Both the position numbers and the translations under genes were made by a program. A DNA stretch of 64,000 nucleotides from contig NC_084599.1 in assembly GCF_033807715.1 (NCBI RefSeq), positions 30,340,125 through 30,404,124 on the forward strand, read 5' to 3'. Of this stretch, positions 22,100-33,479 are shown piece after piece. This DNA is from Cololabis saira. Its lineage: Eukaryota > Chordata > Actinopteri > Beloniformes > Belonidae. The first letter of the stretch is position 1. Every line of letters starts with the position of its first letter. The notes beneath the pieces were generated by a model. That model did not search any database, was not told the origin of the DNA, and saw only the letters and a list, made by a program, of their open reading frames with translations.

Positions 22100-22600
22100 G
22101 AGATGTCTTTAACCTGAGAAAGAAGGGAAGGAAGCAGGGTAGATCATATTTCCTCAGTCCTAGCTTCCCTTCACTGGCTTCAATTTAACATTTAAAATGT
22201 TAGCATTTAAAATGATTTTGTGGAACCAACTCCCAGTTCAGGAAGCAGGTACCATCTGTACCTTTTTAAGAATACAATTTAATCTTTTCTGCTTGATAAA
22301 GCATAAAAAAGGGATAGCTTAATTTAAGACAAGTGTACACTCTTTATTATCTATATGTCATTGTCACTGCCTCCTGTCCCTTCCTGTCATCTCAGACGTC
22401 CCTGAGTCTGGTTCTACTGGAGGTTTTCCTAACCCTGTGTATAAGTTGTTTCTGCTCTACTGTCGCCTCATGCTTACTCAGAATGTGGGACAGTTGTTGT
22501 GATCTTTTGGGTTTGTCAGATAGGTTTTTTTTTTTTTTGCAGTATTACACTGTAATAGACTGAATTTTAAATGTTTAACTTTGAGAGATTTCTGTGTATA
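22100..22600 (+). mobile_element. LINE 3' end, plus strand
   Basis: In the plus direction the sequence decodes in pieces to ISSVLASLHWLQF (near 22150; compare ISPILASLHWLPV), WNQLPVQEAGTI (near 22220) and FNLFCLIKHKK (near 22270), the C-terminus of a LINE reverse transcriptase. It is followed by the 3' UTR phrases ACGTCCCTGAGTCTGGTTCT, CTGGAGGTTTTCCT and CTACTGTCGCCTCATGCTTA, which are very common at LINE 3' ends in fish. It is heavily mutated and 5'-truncated. A poly-T tract interrupts at 22527-22539. Confidence 0.7.
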
Positions 22601-22619
22601 TACATGTAAAGTGAACTTT

Positions 22620-23075
22620 CAGGTCTGAGAAGTGGGCCCGGGTCCACCTAAAAGCTGAGGTTTCAGTCCGTTCCAAGCAGACCAAATGCAGGGAGTGGAC
22701 TACAACGTGGGGCATTATGGGTAAACAAGACTTAAACACATGCACGTTTACTGCAGTTTCCAGGTGAAATGTTTCACAGTTAGATGTAGACTGAGGACCA
22801 AGTAAAATATCTGGAAATATAGTCAGATGGAAATATAAAACAATTGATGGTAAGCACTCACAAGAACAATAAAGTTTACAAACTAACTAGTGCAGAAGTT
22901 GTGCTGCGTTTACCAAAAGATGAGCAAGTTTTCCTCTTTGTTTTTGACTTGTCGTCTTCTTGCTGCAGCGCCACCACAGCCGAGGAGGGGAATACGTTAT
23001 TCAAAAGGTTTTACTTTGTTTCACAATGGGCTTTGTGAAAGCAAACCCGGATCAGCTGAACATTGTAATTTCAAT
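22620..23075. repeat. Possible DNA-transposon derivative
   Basis: GGAGTGGACTACAACGTGGG and GGCATTATGGGTAA near 22690-22722, and GTGAAAGCAAACCCGGATCA near 23034, are phrases that I associate with a dispersed fish DNA element. I do not see matched ends, so boundaries and class are uncertain. Confidence 0.3.
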
Positions 23076-24093
23076 TGAGCTGAGTCCCTGATTATACCGA
23101 GTCTACAGGACTATTAGATTTGTAAACGACCTCTCATAAGACCCTCAGATTCATATTATTATCCTGCTGTTCCCTTCTACCATGATACAAATATTCTTCA
23201 GCTGATGGTTCACTGTTGATCTCTTTATGGTGACTGTATAACCATTGTGTTGGTATTACTGAGTGAACTTGTCGTCAGAAAATCTTTCTTTTACATGTTT
23301 CACCTTCAGGTTTGTGAAATAGCTGGATAATGAATTCCAACACAAAGTGTTAGTTTTTTAAAGACATCCACATGTGATAAACTAGAATGGAAAATGAATG
23401 GTTAGATGGGTGGAGAACCATTGCTAATTACCTAAATGCTGCAAATGTTTAACCTTTCAGCTTTTTGCCTGAAAAACAGTTGAATTAATATCATGTAAGC
23501 ATCTTGACAGAGAGGTACTTTTAAGTCCTGCAGTGCACGTGATGCCATCAACTCTGCACAGACGTGAAGTTTACACGAGGCCTCAGACAAACACTGGGGT
23601 GTACACTAATGCACACACCAATGTAGTCTGTGCAAGCATGTCCACTAGCATCCTCACACACACACACATGCTTGAAAACATACCCAATCAGTCAAGTGGC
23701 GTTGAAGTAGGGGTTGGTTGTTGTCCAAGTGGGACGGGTTGGGTCTGTGACTGGCAGGCCATTAGTTATCCAGCTTGGGTCATTCGTCTTGCTGACTGAC
23801 GTCAGACCGAAGGAACGCACCTCGTTCTAAGAATAACCCACACCTGCTTTGATGCACACACTCACACATGACTGAACATGCGTGCATTAAGACAAGTAAC
23901 CAACATACTTTTATCTGAATATTTACATGGAGATAAAAGGATCCAATTAAATAGCTATTTGTGGAATGATTATAGTTTTCAGCTGATCAAATATAAATTC
24001 CTTCTATGTAAATACTTTGAGGTGTTGTGAATTTGAATGGAATGAAGTAACCAAAAAAAAAAGTGACATCTCTCCTTAAAGCTCATAAGTCAT
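23076..24093. other. Non-coding sequence, no gene seen
   Basis: Mixed AT-rich sequence. The 23690-23800 part is GT/GG-rich and could be a decayed repeat, but I cannot name it. Confidence 0.4.
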
Positions 24094-24097
24094 TTAA

Positions 24098-24437
24098 AGG
24101 AGCTTGAGGCCGGATTGTGGCAAGATTTATGAAAAAAATCCGTATACATTTTAAGTTTTCTAGTAATAATGTCAGATGAAGCGTTCCAAACCCAAAAGAA
24201 TGAGCCCTCTAGTGTATCTCTCCTTTGCCTTGAACAGGCTGTGTGCCGCAAAATGTGCTGCAATTCGGTCCCGAATTTCCCGCGCTGGGCTGCGGATGTG
24301 ACGTCACATGACGCTGCATGCACGTTCTCCCCGTTCTCCCGTGCCGGCTTCGCTGTTGGCTGCAGCACCCCCAACGGCCGTCGTGGTGAAGGGTGGCGCT
24401 AGAGAGTCTCATTTCTTAAAGGGAGCCTCAAGCTCCT
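24098..24437. mobile_element. MITE with TTAA target duplication (340 bp)
   Basis: The ends are AGGAGCTTGAGGC and GCCTCAAGCTCCT, a perfect 13 bp inverted repeat, flanked on both sides by TTAA (24094-24097 and 24438-24441). TTAA duplication points to piggyBac- or Kolobok-type transposases. The interior is more GC-rich than its surroundings (24260-24400, with TGACGTCA) and encodes no transposase; the overlapping frames there are chance products. Confidence 0.85.
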
Positions 24438-24441
24438 TTAA

Positions 24442-24954
24442 GTATTTCAGGGCTGAATTCCTCTGGGAAAGACAACATTGTTCTCCCATTCAGCTCATAT
24501 TTTTTTCACCTTTTTTCAAGATCGTTTTGAAATTTTCACTTCTACAGGAAGACAAAAAGCATCCGCCAGTGTAGACGTGACCCTCGTTGCCTTTTCTGTT
24601 GTCTTCATACACCAGAATAAAACATTCATTCACTGAATGATCACAACAAATAGAAAAAAAAATGTGGGAAAACACAGAAGAGACGTAAAGTGTTAGATGT
24701 GTTTAGATGTGTAACATTTTTAACCAATCTCGCTTTTCATTTCTCTATTCATGCACACTCTCACACCAATACTCACAAACTACCTCGCTAAAACCAAAGC
24801 TGCTCAACGACCTGTTTATTCTCACTCTTCGTCTACATTTTTGAGCCAATTAAAAAATTGTACATGTGAATCGTTGTTGGAGAGCAAACAATTTGGAATT
24901 GCATGGGAATAAAATCAAAGAGGTAAAAGTTCTGAAAAACGGGTAAAATCAAAG
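24442..24954. other. Non-coding sequence, no gene seen
   Basis: AT-rich sequence without recognisable frames or repeats. Confidence 0.45.
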
Positions 24955-25135
24955 CTTCTTCTTTTGGCTGCTCCCTCAGGGGTCGCCACAGCAAGTCATC
25001 CGTCTACATCTGCCCATATCCTCTGTGTCCTCTCCTCTCACACCAACCAACCTCATGTCCTCCTTCACTACATCCATAAATCTTCCCACCTTAGTCACCA
25101 TCCCTCCTCTGTACATGTTAAAACCATCTCTGATG
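24955..25135 (-). mobile_element. LINE 3' end (RTE-like), minus strand
   Basis: On the minus strand the segment decodes to GRFMDVVKEDMRLVGVRGED then TEDMGRCRRMTCCGDP and a stop, the C-terminus of a fish non-LTR reverse transcriptase. The stop lies in the 3' signature GCTGTGGCGACCCCTGAGGG, followed by AGCAGCCAAAAG. Only about 40 codons remain. The clade (RTE-like) is my best guess. Confidence 0.7.
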
Positions 25136-25142
25136 TACATAT

Positions 25143-25225
25143 TCAAATCAAATCAAACTTTATTTACATAACACTTTTCATACAATAGTAACACAAAGTG
25201 CTTTACATAATAAAATCATCATTTA
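25143..25225 (-). repeat. LINE 3' tail (L2-like), minus strand
   Basis: AAATCAAATCAAACTTTATT, ACACTTTTCATACA and AAAGTGCTTTACATAA are the reverse complement of an L2-like 3' end; the plus-strand version is at 56180-56245. It abuts the preceding LINE end. Confidence 0.7.
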
Positions 25226-27085
25226 ACATTGAAAAAACTCACACACTCATGGTTAAAAACACAAATCTGGTCATTTTCACACACATCCTCACATTAATAC
25301 ACATACAGCCCCCCTCCCTTGTTGGATTTTGTGCTGCCCCTGATGCACCCTGGTTCTCAGGTTCCCCGTGTTGTTGTTTTGGAGGAGCAAGAGAGTTCAG
25401 AGTCGTCTCTGCTCGTAAGACTTTCTTAGATTATCATCAATATTCATACGTTACAGTCCAGGTCCATGGATGCCTGGATAAGGAGTCATTTTTATATGCG
25501 TACATCACTTCTAGATTGAATAGATCTGTAAGCCATTGACATAAGAAAATGATTCATGTCAGCTCAAAATAATGAATCATCAAACGTATTAAAATTATAC
25601 AAAAGCACTAACATACTACTCTTTGCTTTCTAAAAGACAACTTTGCTGTTATCAACCTTTAGTTATCTCAACAGATGGGTAAACAAGATGATACTTGAGG
25701 GCCGTTTCATTGAAATGCAGTAGTCTGTTTGAGGTGAAAGTATATTTGTTTTAAATGTCCTTAAATAAATAACTTTAATATAAAAACAGAAATTACATCT
25801 CAGAAGAGTTTTGCAACAGTGTAGTAAGCCTCCATAATCTCAACAGGAATTTATAAACAATTAAATGTTGGAATTCATGCACGTCGTTTCATTTGAAAAG
25901 TTTGGAGCAGCAACCGTAGCAGAAGGCATTATTTCCCCTTTCTCAAATCATTTCATTTAATATCTGGCATGGTGCCCGACTCAAATGACAGATAGATGCC
26001 TTTCATTATAACTGTTGACGTTGGCATGATGGACAAGATACAGACATAAAGAAAACACGGCAGAGAAGTCGAACGCTGCCACCAAACAGTGCAAGTGTGA
26101 CAAAAACCTCAAGACGCAAATGTTTTCCGCCAGATAGCAGAGAAATAAATGACTTGAGACGATAATGAATGTGACACAGAGATAGTTTATTTGTTTAAAC
26201 ACACACTATCTCCGTCTCACAGGCTTACACACATGAACGACACACTTGATGAGGATGAAAACAAGATAAATGGATACTCACGACACCCAATTAATAGCAT
26301 TGCTTCAAATCCATCATGCAATTACCAAACGCAAAATCACTGCCCTTTAAAGATACGGTAATGGTGACTACTAGCTTTTCTAAAAACAGATAGCAGCGTT
26401 CTCCTGATAGATGCTGGGGAACAATACCTAAATCATTTCCTTAATTATCTCCCCTGGAACTAATGTTGCAGATATGTGTGAATTAATTATTGTAGCCCGA
26501 TACAAGAGAGGGACCAAGAAAGCGAGTAGCACTATCCACTGAATCTTTTTTTTTTTTTCTTCATGCAGCATTCATTAAGTCAAAGGCAACTGTCAGTCAC
26601 TTGACAAGACAAAACCCAGATTTCCAGAAATCAAATTAGCGCTGAAAACAGAAAGAGAGGCGGGACAGAGAAATCAACAAAAGACAGTAGCGTCCTTATT
26701 GTGAACGTCACTGAGAGGCAAATTGCAGCGGAAAAATGACTCTTTCTTCTATTTGTAATGTTTCATGTTGTCGTCCCTTTTTTTCCATAGGCAGCTCTTT
26801 ACTGTGGTTGTGGGTCAGCTTCCTTTCAGCGTGACGCTCTCACTGCAGCAGCGTGAAATGATGAGCGTGGCCTTGAGTCGCACACATACTGTATATGTAC
26901 AGAGACGCATATTCAGCTTTACTGTGGATGCAGTTGTGATGCACATGTGTCTCATAGTCCTTTTGTCCTTACTGGTCCCTCTCGGGTGCTGCTTTTCTTT
27001 TTATTTTCACTTTAGCGTAACAGCTCAATGATACCGTAACTTGCATTCCTTGCTACATACGACAGGAAGTTTAGTGTAAAGTACA
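25226..27085. other. Non-coding sequence; AT-rich block near 26400-26510
   Basis: No recognised coding frame or repeat. The 26400-26510 segment has several AT-rich homeodomain-like words (TTCCTTAATTATCTCC, GTGAATTAATTATTGTAG) in complex sequence and is a weak candidate for conserved regulatory DNA. Confidence 0.35.
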
Positions 27086-27093
27086 TCGTGAAG

Positions 27094-27717
27094 TAGGGCT
27101 GGGCGATATGGACCAAAAGTCATATCTCGATATTTTCTAGCTAAATGGCGATACTCGATATATATCTCGATATTTTTTCTGTGCCTTAATTGGGGTTTCC
27201 CCCTAAGCATTATAGCATAGCATCTCTGTTAGCTTAATTTTTTTCTGAGGCAAACCCTTAAAAAAACAGTCAGTTTTAATACAAAGCCTCGTGCCAAATG
27301 TCACATAGGTACATTTATTAACAGAGGTCTGCACAATATCAAAATGTATAAAACAAATGAAATAAAAATAAACTGCCTGCATATATAGAATAAAAATGCT
27401 TCTTGAATAAAATAAAACAAATATCCCTTTCCTGCATAACAATTAAATTAAAATACACTGTGCAATTGATACAATGTAGACAGTAACAGGCAGACTTTTC
27501 CACTGAGGTTGACAGTTGTGCAAATAACAAAACATTTGTGCAAATCTCAAATAAAACATTCAAGTCAATTTGTCACAAAATAAGCTATATCAAAATCATT
27601 AAAAAAAAATGTTTTTTTTTTTTTTTTTAAATCGATATAAACGATATTGTCTCGTACCATATCGTGTTTGAAAATATATCGATATATATTAAAATCTTGA
27701 TATATCGCCCAGCCCTA
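27094..27717. mobile_element. Non-autonomous hAT DNA transposon (624 bp) with 8 bp target duplication
   Basis: Begins TAGGGCTGGGCGATAT and ends ATATCGCCCAGCCCTA, a 16 bp perfect inverted repeat. Both flanks carry TCGTGAAG (27086-27093 and 27718-27725). Subterminal GATAT/ATATC words are frequent on both sides. The interior is AT-rich with no transposase frame. Confidence 0.92.
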
Positions 27718-27725
27718 TCGTGAAG

Positions 27726-28269
27726 TAAGAATATTCTCATCTTGCAAGTAGAAGCTAAAGAAAAACAATTGTTGTTGTTTTTCTTTTTTTTCCTAAACTA
27801 AAGTTATGGCACGACATTGGACAGTTGATGTGTTTAAGCGATGTGTTTAGTGTGGAAAACAGTAGTCATTTAATTTTTTTTGCCCTCATGAAGTGCGTAA
27901 TGCGCTTTAAAAGGTTGAGATATTTGTCAGAGTTCAAGCTGCTACTAGGTTTCATCAGTACATTAAATGGTGTGACTTTTGTATTTTGTGTTGCACTTTT
28001 CTGTCAGTAACTAATCACAACTAGATGGAAATGCCTTAGATATAACCCTGCACTTTTCCTAATATTTTATGCGCCATTTATAACATATGCAAACTAGTCC
28101 CTCCGCTGCCCTCAGTGTGTGCATGGCGGCAAGGGCTCACCTCTGTTCTCCTCTAATGCTCTCCACAATTCAGTTTGATAGTTGTGACAAATAGCTTATA
28201 ATCTTTTACCAATATTGAATCTACCTTGCTCAGATACTCTGCTATGTCAAATCCCACCCTGCTTTAGAG
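27726..28269. other. Non-coding sequence, no gene seen
   Basis: AT-rich sequence between two DNA transposons; no recognised frame. Confidence 0.45.
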
Positions 28270-28771
28270 CAGAGATTCTCAACTAGTAAGCCGACCGAGG
28301 CACAAAAGTGGGCCGTGGACCTGTTTTCAGTTGGCCGTGGGCCTTTGCCTTAGATGAGGGTAAAGCTCTCAGGTAAAGCTACATATTTTTTAGGTTTTTC
28401 AGAACTACTTCTCAGTTATTAAACTTTTTATTTAATGCATTTTGGAGGAAACAGAAACAGAAAAATGGCTGTTGCTGAAATGTTATGATTGTTATATCAG
28501 CTTTGGTTTTAAAGCTTGATAACAGGACTGATCAGTTCTACTAATACCTTCTTATTTGTACTTTGGTAAAGCTATATATCTTTTTTTTGTATTTCTTCTC
28601 AGTAGTTGCACTGTTTTATTTCATATTTATGCTTGAATTTGCTGTTATTTCTCCGCACCCTTGGGTTTAAAGTGCACCATCTGTTATTAGATAAATTCTC
28701 CTCAATTTGGGTCCCGGGTTGTCATTAAGGGGTGATGGTGTGTCCCAAAGCCAGACCAAGATGAGAACTGG
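28270..28771. mobile_element. Probable hAT-type MITE, decayed
   Basis: The left end reads CAGAGATTCTCAACTAGTAA followed by AGTGGGCCGTGGACCTGTTT, typical of a common fish hAT-like element (family form CAGRGGTTCTCAA). The right end reads GATGAGAACTGG, an imperfect inverted match. The flanks CTTTAGAG and TTTAAGGC are only loosely similar, so the boundary on the right is approximate. Confidence 0.5.
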
Positions 28772-29038
28772 TTTAAGGCACAAAAACATCAAATAAGATA
28801 TGAATTTAATTTTGAAATCGTTTAAAAAAATGTACCTGAAGATTAATCTCTCCACACACCATTTTCACGATAAAACAGGAGCAGCTGAAGTGTGGCTGCT
28901 GGTTTTGTGTTATTAACTGTGTAGAAAAATGTTTTCATCATAAATGGATTTACAGGCTCCTATAATTGTGTATATGCAAATATAAATCTTGGCTTATACC
29001 ACAATTAAATAGGTATGATGCAACAGCAGCAAAGCACA
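28772..29038. other. Non-coding sequence, no gene seen
   Basis: Short AT-rich spacer before the (GT)n(TA)n array. Confidence 0.4.
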
Positions 29039-29246
<208 letters not shown>

Positions 29247-32200
29247 TACAGTATGTAAAGTTCCAGATTGTCACAATGATTTGTAAATACTTACATTTCT
29301 CTTAAAGTTGCTTTTGGAAGGTTTTCCAATTCCAGACCAATCATGCATACACACGACTGTTACGCTTGGCTGCAGTTATTTATAGCACCCGCAATTAATT
29401 ATGAGTATTTTGTAAAAACTAATTAACCAGAAATTAGAAGACACTAAAGAATAAGAAATGAAATTAGAAAGGAAAAAAAAGACAACTATCATAATAGGAA
29501 GCAAGGGCCTACACTGTTTCCATGGTGAACGTCATCTGAGACTCTGGTACAGTCCTCTGCCGTCTCTCCGATGCTACCCGTCCGCAGTTCAGGCCTCGTC
29601 CTTGTCCGGATTCGGGGCTTTCACACGTTAGGCTGGGATTTCTCTTGTACTAAGTCAGGTGAATGCCAGCGCGGCCGCAGATAAAAGGTGCAGGCTGATC
29701 TCCCCAACTATTCCACCCAAGAGGCTGTCAGGCTCAATTAATCCCGGGATATCTGGATACTCAATATGACAAGGTGATTGCTTCTCTGACATTCATTAAA
29801 AAAAGTGGGGGGGGGGGGAGGCTTTTTCTCTTTGGATCCTGACTCACATTTCCATGGTTTAAAGACCCCACATACTCTCTGGACAAGACTTGCATTTGTT
29901 GCAATAATAAAGAGCTGTGACATTCAGATTATTTCAAATTGCCACCTCAGAAACTGTTTATTTGCCCGTGACTTATTTTAGTTGACTACATTATTCCACA
30001 TGTATCCGTTATGATGTTCTGCTTTGAAGTACCAATTGCAGTGTTGTTGTACTGCACAAAGCCAACATAACCGGTTTCTCTGGACTCTTCTGTGATGTTA
30101 AGTCACCGTGTACAATGGGAACCAATATTTTACAAAAATGTTTTGACAGAATAAGATAAATGTTCAAATAAATTAAACACTTTCTTTTTCACATCCTTTG
30201 GTAGCAGGTATAATACGTACATTTCAGGCACATCCAAGGGTTGACTATTCATCTTGCTAAAGCCCACATTAGCATACTCCAAACCTATTAAAATTTAACC
30301 TGGATCACTTATACTTACTATTCTATGATTCCTAAAGAAGGATTTAAATCTGCTTTATTTTCTATCGTTTCCATTCTTTGTTCCGTCACCCCTTTTTCTC
30401 TTTTTTCTCATCTCTGCTACATTCAATTCACAATGATCCATAAAATAGAAAAACTCATTTTGGCAGAAATAACTACTTCTTTCCTGTAAAAAAAAAATAT
30501 TATGATTAGAAAAAATGTAATTTTATTCTTAAATATTCTTCACTTGAAACATGACAACAAAAAACAAGTTATCATCAGGAAAAGATCTAAAAAACATAAT
30601 TTAACTTGATATATCCTAAAAAAATGAGCTTCTCGGTAACCCAAAAAGGCAAATGAAATGTCAGATTTTGATAAGATTTCTAAAGTAGAGCATGTTCCAC
30701 CTGTCCTGAAGAAGACCATTCAGTTTCCTAAAGTGTAGAAAGTGTGACTTCAGCACTGAAATGCTAACTGTTAGCAAGTGGAACTAGTGTTAGGCATTCG
30801 CTGCCCTCTGAACTTCTTCTGTGAACCTTTTTCATCGCCATTCTGCCGTATACAGTATATGTGGCAACAGATATAAATAGTTCATTCTAAGATATTTAAG
30901 ACATATTATTAAACTTAGAAATGCAATTATTATTATTTTTTTTTATTTGTATGTCTCCCACAACATAACCATTAATATCATTGATCATGTATCTCTCATT
31001 TTAATGGGAAAAAAAAGGATTAATGGCAATAATCTCTAGGGATATCTTGAAGGTTACTTGTGATTATCAACAAGTAACCATCCTGTGGATGGTCAATGAA
31101 ATGCATTCATACCTCAAGGTTTCCTCTGACACACAAGAACAGAGTAATCCATACATATTCATCAGCGTCTCATCAGTTGCAATGCTCTATCGTAGCTCTC
31201 CTTCGTTTGATGTTTAAGTGATAAGGCCTGACATTATAGGGCAGATCTGCCTTTACACTGAAGACTGTGACCATGATCTTTCTTACCGTGTTGGTATCAC
31301 CCAATGGGAATTAAACAACTCCTCCACACTTGCACATTGAGGTCAGTGCAAGTAGATGATTGCCGATCATAATGAGTGGAACAACACAGACCATACCATG
31401 TTTTATTTTTCTTTCCATCTTGCTCCCATCTGTCTGCGCTTTCACAAGCTAAAGACCGATAACGCTAACAAAAGGTCATGAAAAGCAAAAAAGTGAAAGA
31501 TTGTAGACTTTTTGAGACATGTATGCTCCAACACCAAAACGAGCCGTATCTATAAATAAATAGCTTCCCCCAGAATTAGATGTGAAAAAAGCTTTCCAAT
31601 GCAGTGCAGAGAGGACGGGATTAAACAGAAGACAGGTGAAAAGTGGAGAATTTGAGAAAAAAAAAAGCATAGATAACAACAGGTTCGTAACAAAAAGTGT
31701 GTTTGGTAAATGAGCCGAGGCATTAAATGAAGACATGGAACCACATTTACATATGAACAAGGCGGAGGTATAAACACATATGCACGACTTATAGTATGCA
31801 CAAAGCAAAAAGTATGAACACACGCTACAAAGTGACACACATACACACCCGGCACCTGAACCCGGCTCACCCCACCTTTGGCACACACACACTTACCTAC
31901 CGTTGGGGGGGACGTGAGCACGAACACACATCCTCTCCACCCTCAACACCCACCTTCCACCTTACCCCTTCATTAATACTTTCCTCTCAAAAGCAAAGAA
32001 GAAAGCCCTCCAATTATAATGGAGTCCTCAGCAGACGGGCTCAGCGCTGCATTTATTAGGAGCTCATTTGGCTAAGCAGGGCTAAACACAGCACATCTTG
32101 GAGAGGCAGGCGTGGGGGGGCGACACAAGAGGTAGAGGATGCATCCACTCTCTGTGTGTCTGTTAGACATTAAAGGAAACATCCCCATATTCTGCCTTAA

Positions 32201-33192
32201 TCCAAAGTGATTTGAGATGGCATGGGGGGGTTTGAGAAGAAACGCTGGATTATTTGTTTATGATGGGGAGGGTTGCAATGCCTTTGCTTACTTCCCCAGA
32301 TTTATGGTCTTATATCGTCTCGCGGCACTTAATCACCTCTCTTCCCCTAAACAGAACCCATTTACAGTTCAAAGCAGCGGAGCCTGTATCTATCGCCGGC
32401 TATATTACGATTAGTATTAATATCATCACCATATTCGAGACTGAGAAGTCTCTGGGGGGAACGCGGAGGGGGGATCACAGCAGTGCTGTTGCTTCCCAAA
32501 TGTGCCGTCTTGTTCTTTGAAAGCATGACCCTAAAAAATGTTTTTTTTTTTTTTTTTTTGCTTTAATCATAAGGTGAGCTTTGAAGGTTTGGAGCTGTGA
32601 CTCAGCACTTTCACCAACAGATTTTTCTTGTTTTTTTTTAATTGAAAATTAGACAAATGTGTGTCTTTGCTTTTCATTTTCCACCTCAGCTGCCTTGAAG
32701 CAGCAAGAATTTGGTAAATAACTCGAGTAGCAGGTGCCTGACACTGTAACCTTGCCAGCGAAATTGAAAAATCTTTCTATTCTTAAGTGAACTGCTGATG
32801 CACATTTGAAAAATGATGCCATTTCATTTCTAAAAAAGCAAAAAAAACCAACAACAATCTCTTTTTCCAACTAGTCTGGGGCAGTCTAGAAACATGTGTC
32901 CAAACGTCTGATAGCGGTGTATACTGCTCATCAAAATAAATAAATAAAAAAGCATTACTTAAATCACACATCAAAAATGTATCTCTGATGTACTTTTTTT
33001 GATTTACAGAAATGAAAAATGCTGTTTCAGTAGTCAGTAGAAACCAAAATAATCATTAGCAATTGGCAAGATGTATGTTATAGCACTGAGCACATTTAGA
33101 TATTACACAGCTACACTACACACAAGCTGGATTTTAAAAGTATAACCAATATATATAACCAATCTATAGCCAAACAATCTTCCCTGCATTTC
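29247..33192. other. Repeat-poor non-coding sequence with conserved-looking blocks
   Basis: I recognise no mobile element and no coding frame. Three blocks stand out as complex, with AT-rich homeodomain-like words: 29345-29440 (GCAATTAATTATGAG, AAAACTAATTAACC), 29690-29800 (CTCAATTAATCCCGGGATAT) and 31970-32420 (CAATTATAATGGAG, GCATTTATTAGGAGCTCATT). No exon-like frame with splice signals is evident. Conservation cannot be measured here, so regulatory function is inference. Confidence 0.35.
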
Positions 33193-33196
33193 TTAA

Positions 33197-33475
33197 AGAG
33201 ACATATTATGCCCTTTTTTTGACACAATTTCTTGAGGTATGTTTACCTATTATGGCTGTTCAAACAGCTGGTTTAAAATGATAATGTATGAATTCCACTA
33301 CACCCTCCAGTTTGGTTGCAGCTTTGTGCTAGAGATGACAAAAAGAAGATATCTATACTCTGATCTGGGATCTGTGATGTCACAGTATCTTTCAGATCTG
33401 AATTTGATAATAAGTTATGACATCCAAGCTAATGCATAAGAGCCAAAAAGAAAAAAAAGTCATCAAATGTCCCCT
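33197..33475. mobile_element. MITE with TTAA target duplication (279 bp)
   Basis: The left end is TTAAAGAGACATATTATGCC and the right end is the imperfect inverse GTCATCAAATGTCCCCTTTAA, with TTAA at 33193-33196 and 33476-33479. I recognise the left end as that of a very common fish MITE (TTAAAGGGACATATTATG). The interior, with GATCTGGGATCTGTGATGTC, has no transposase. Confidence 0.8.
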
Positions 33476-33479
33476 TTAA

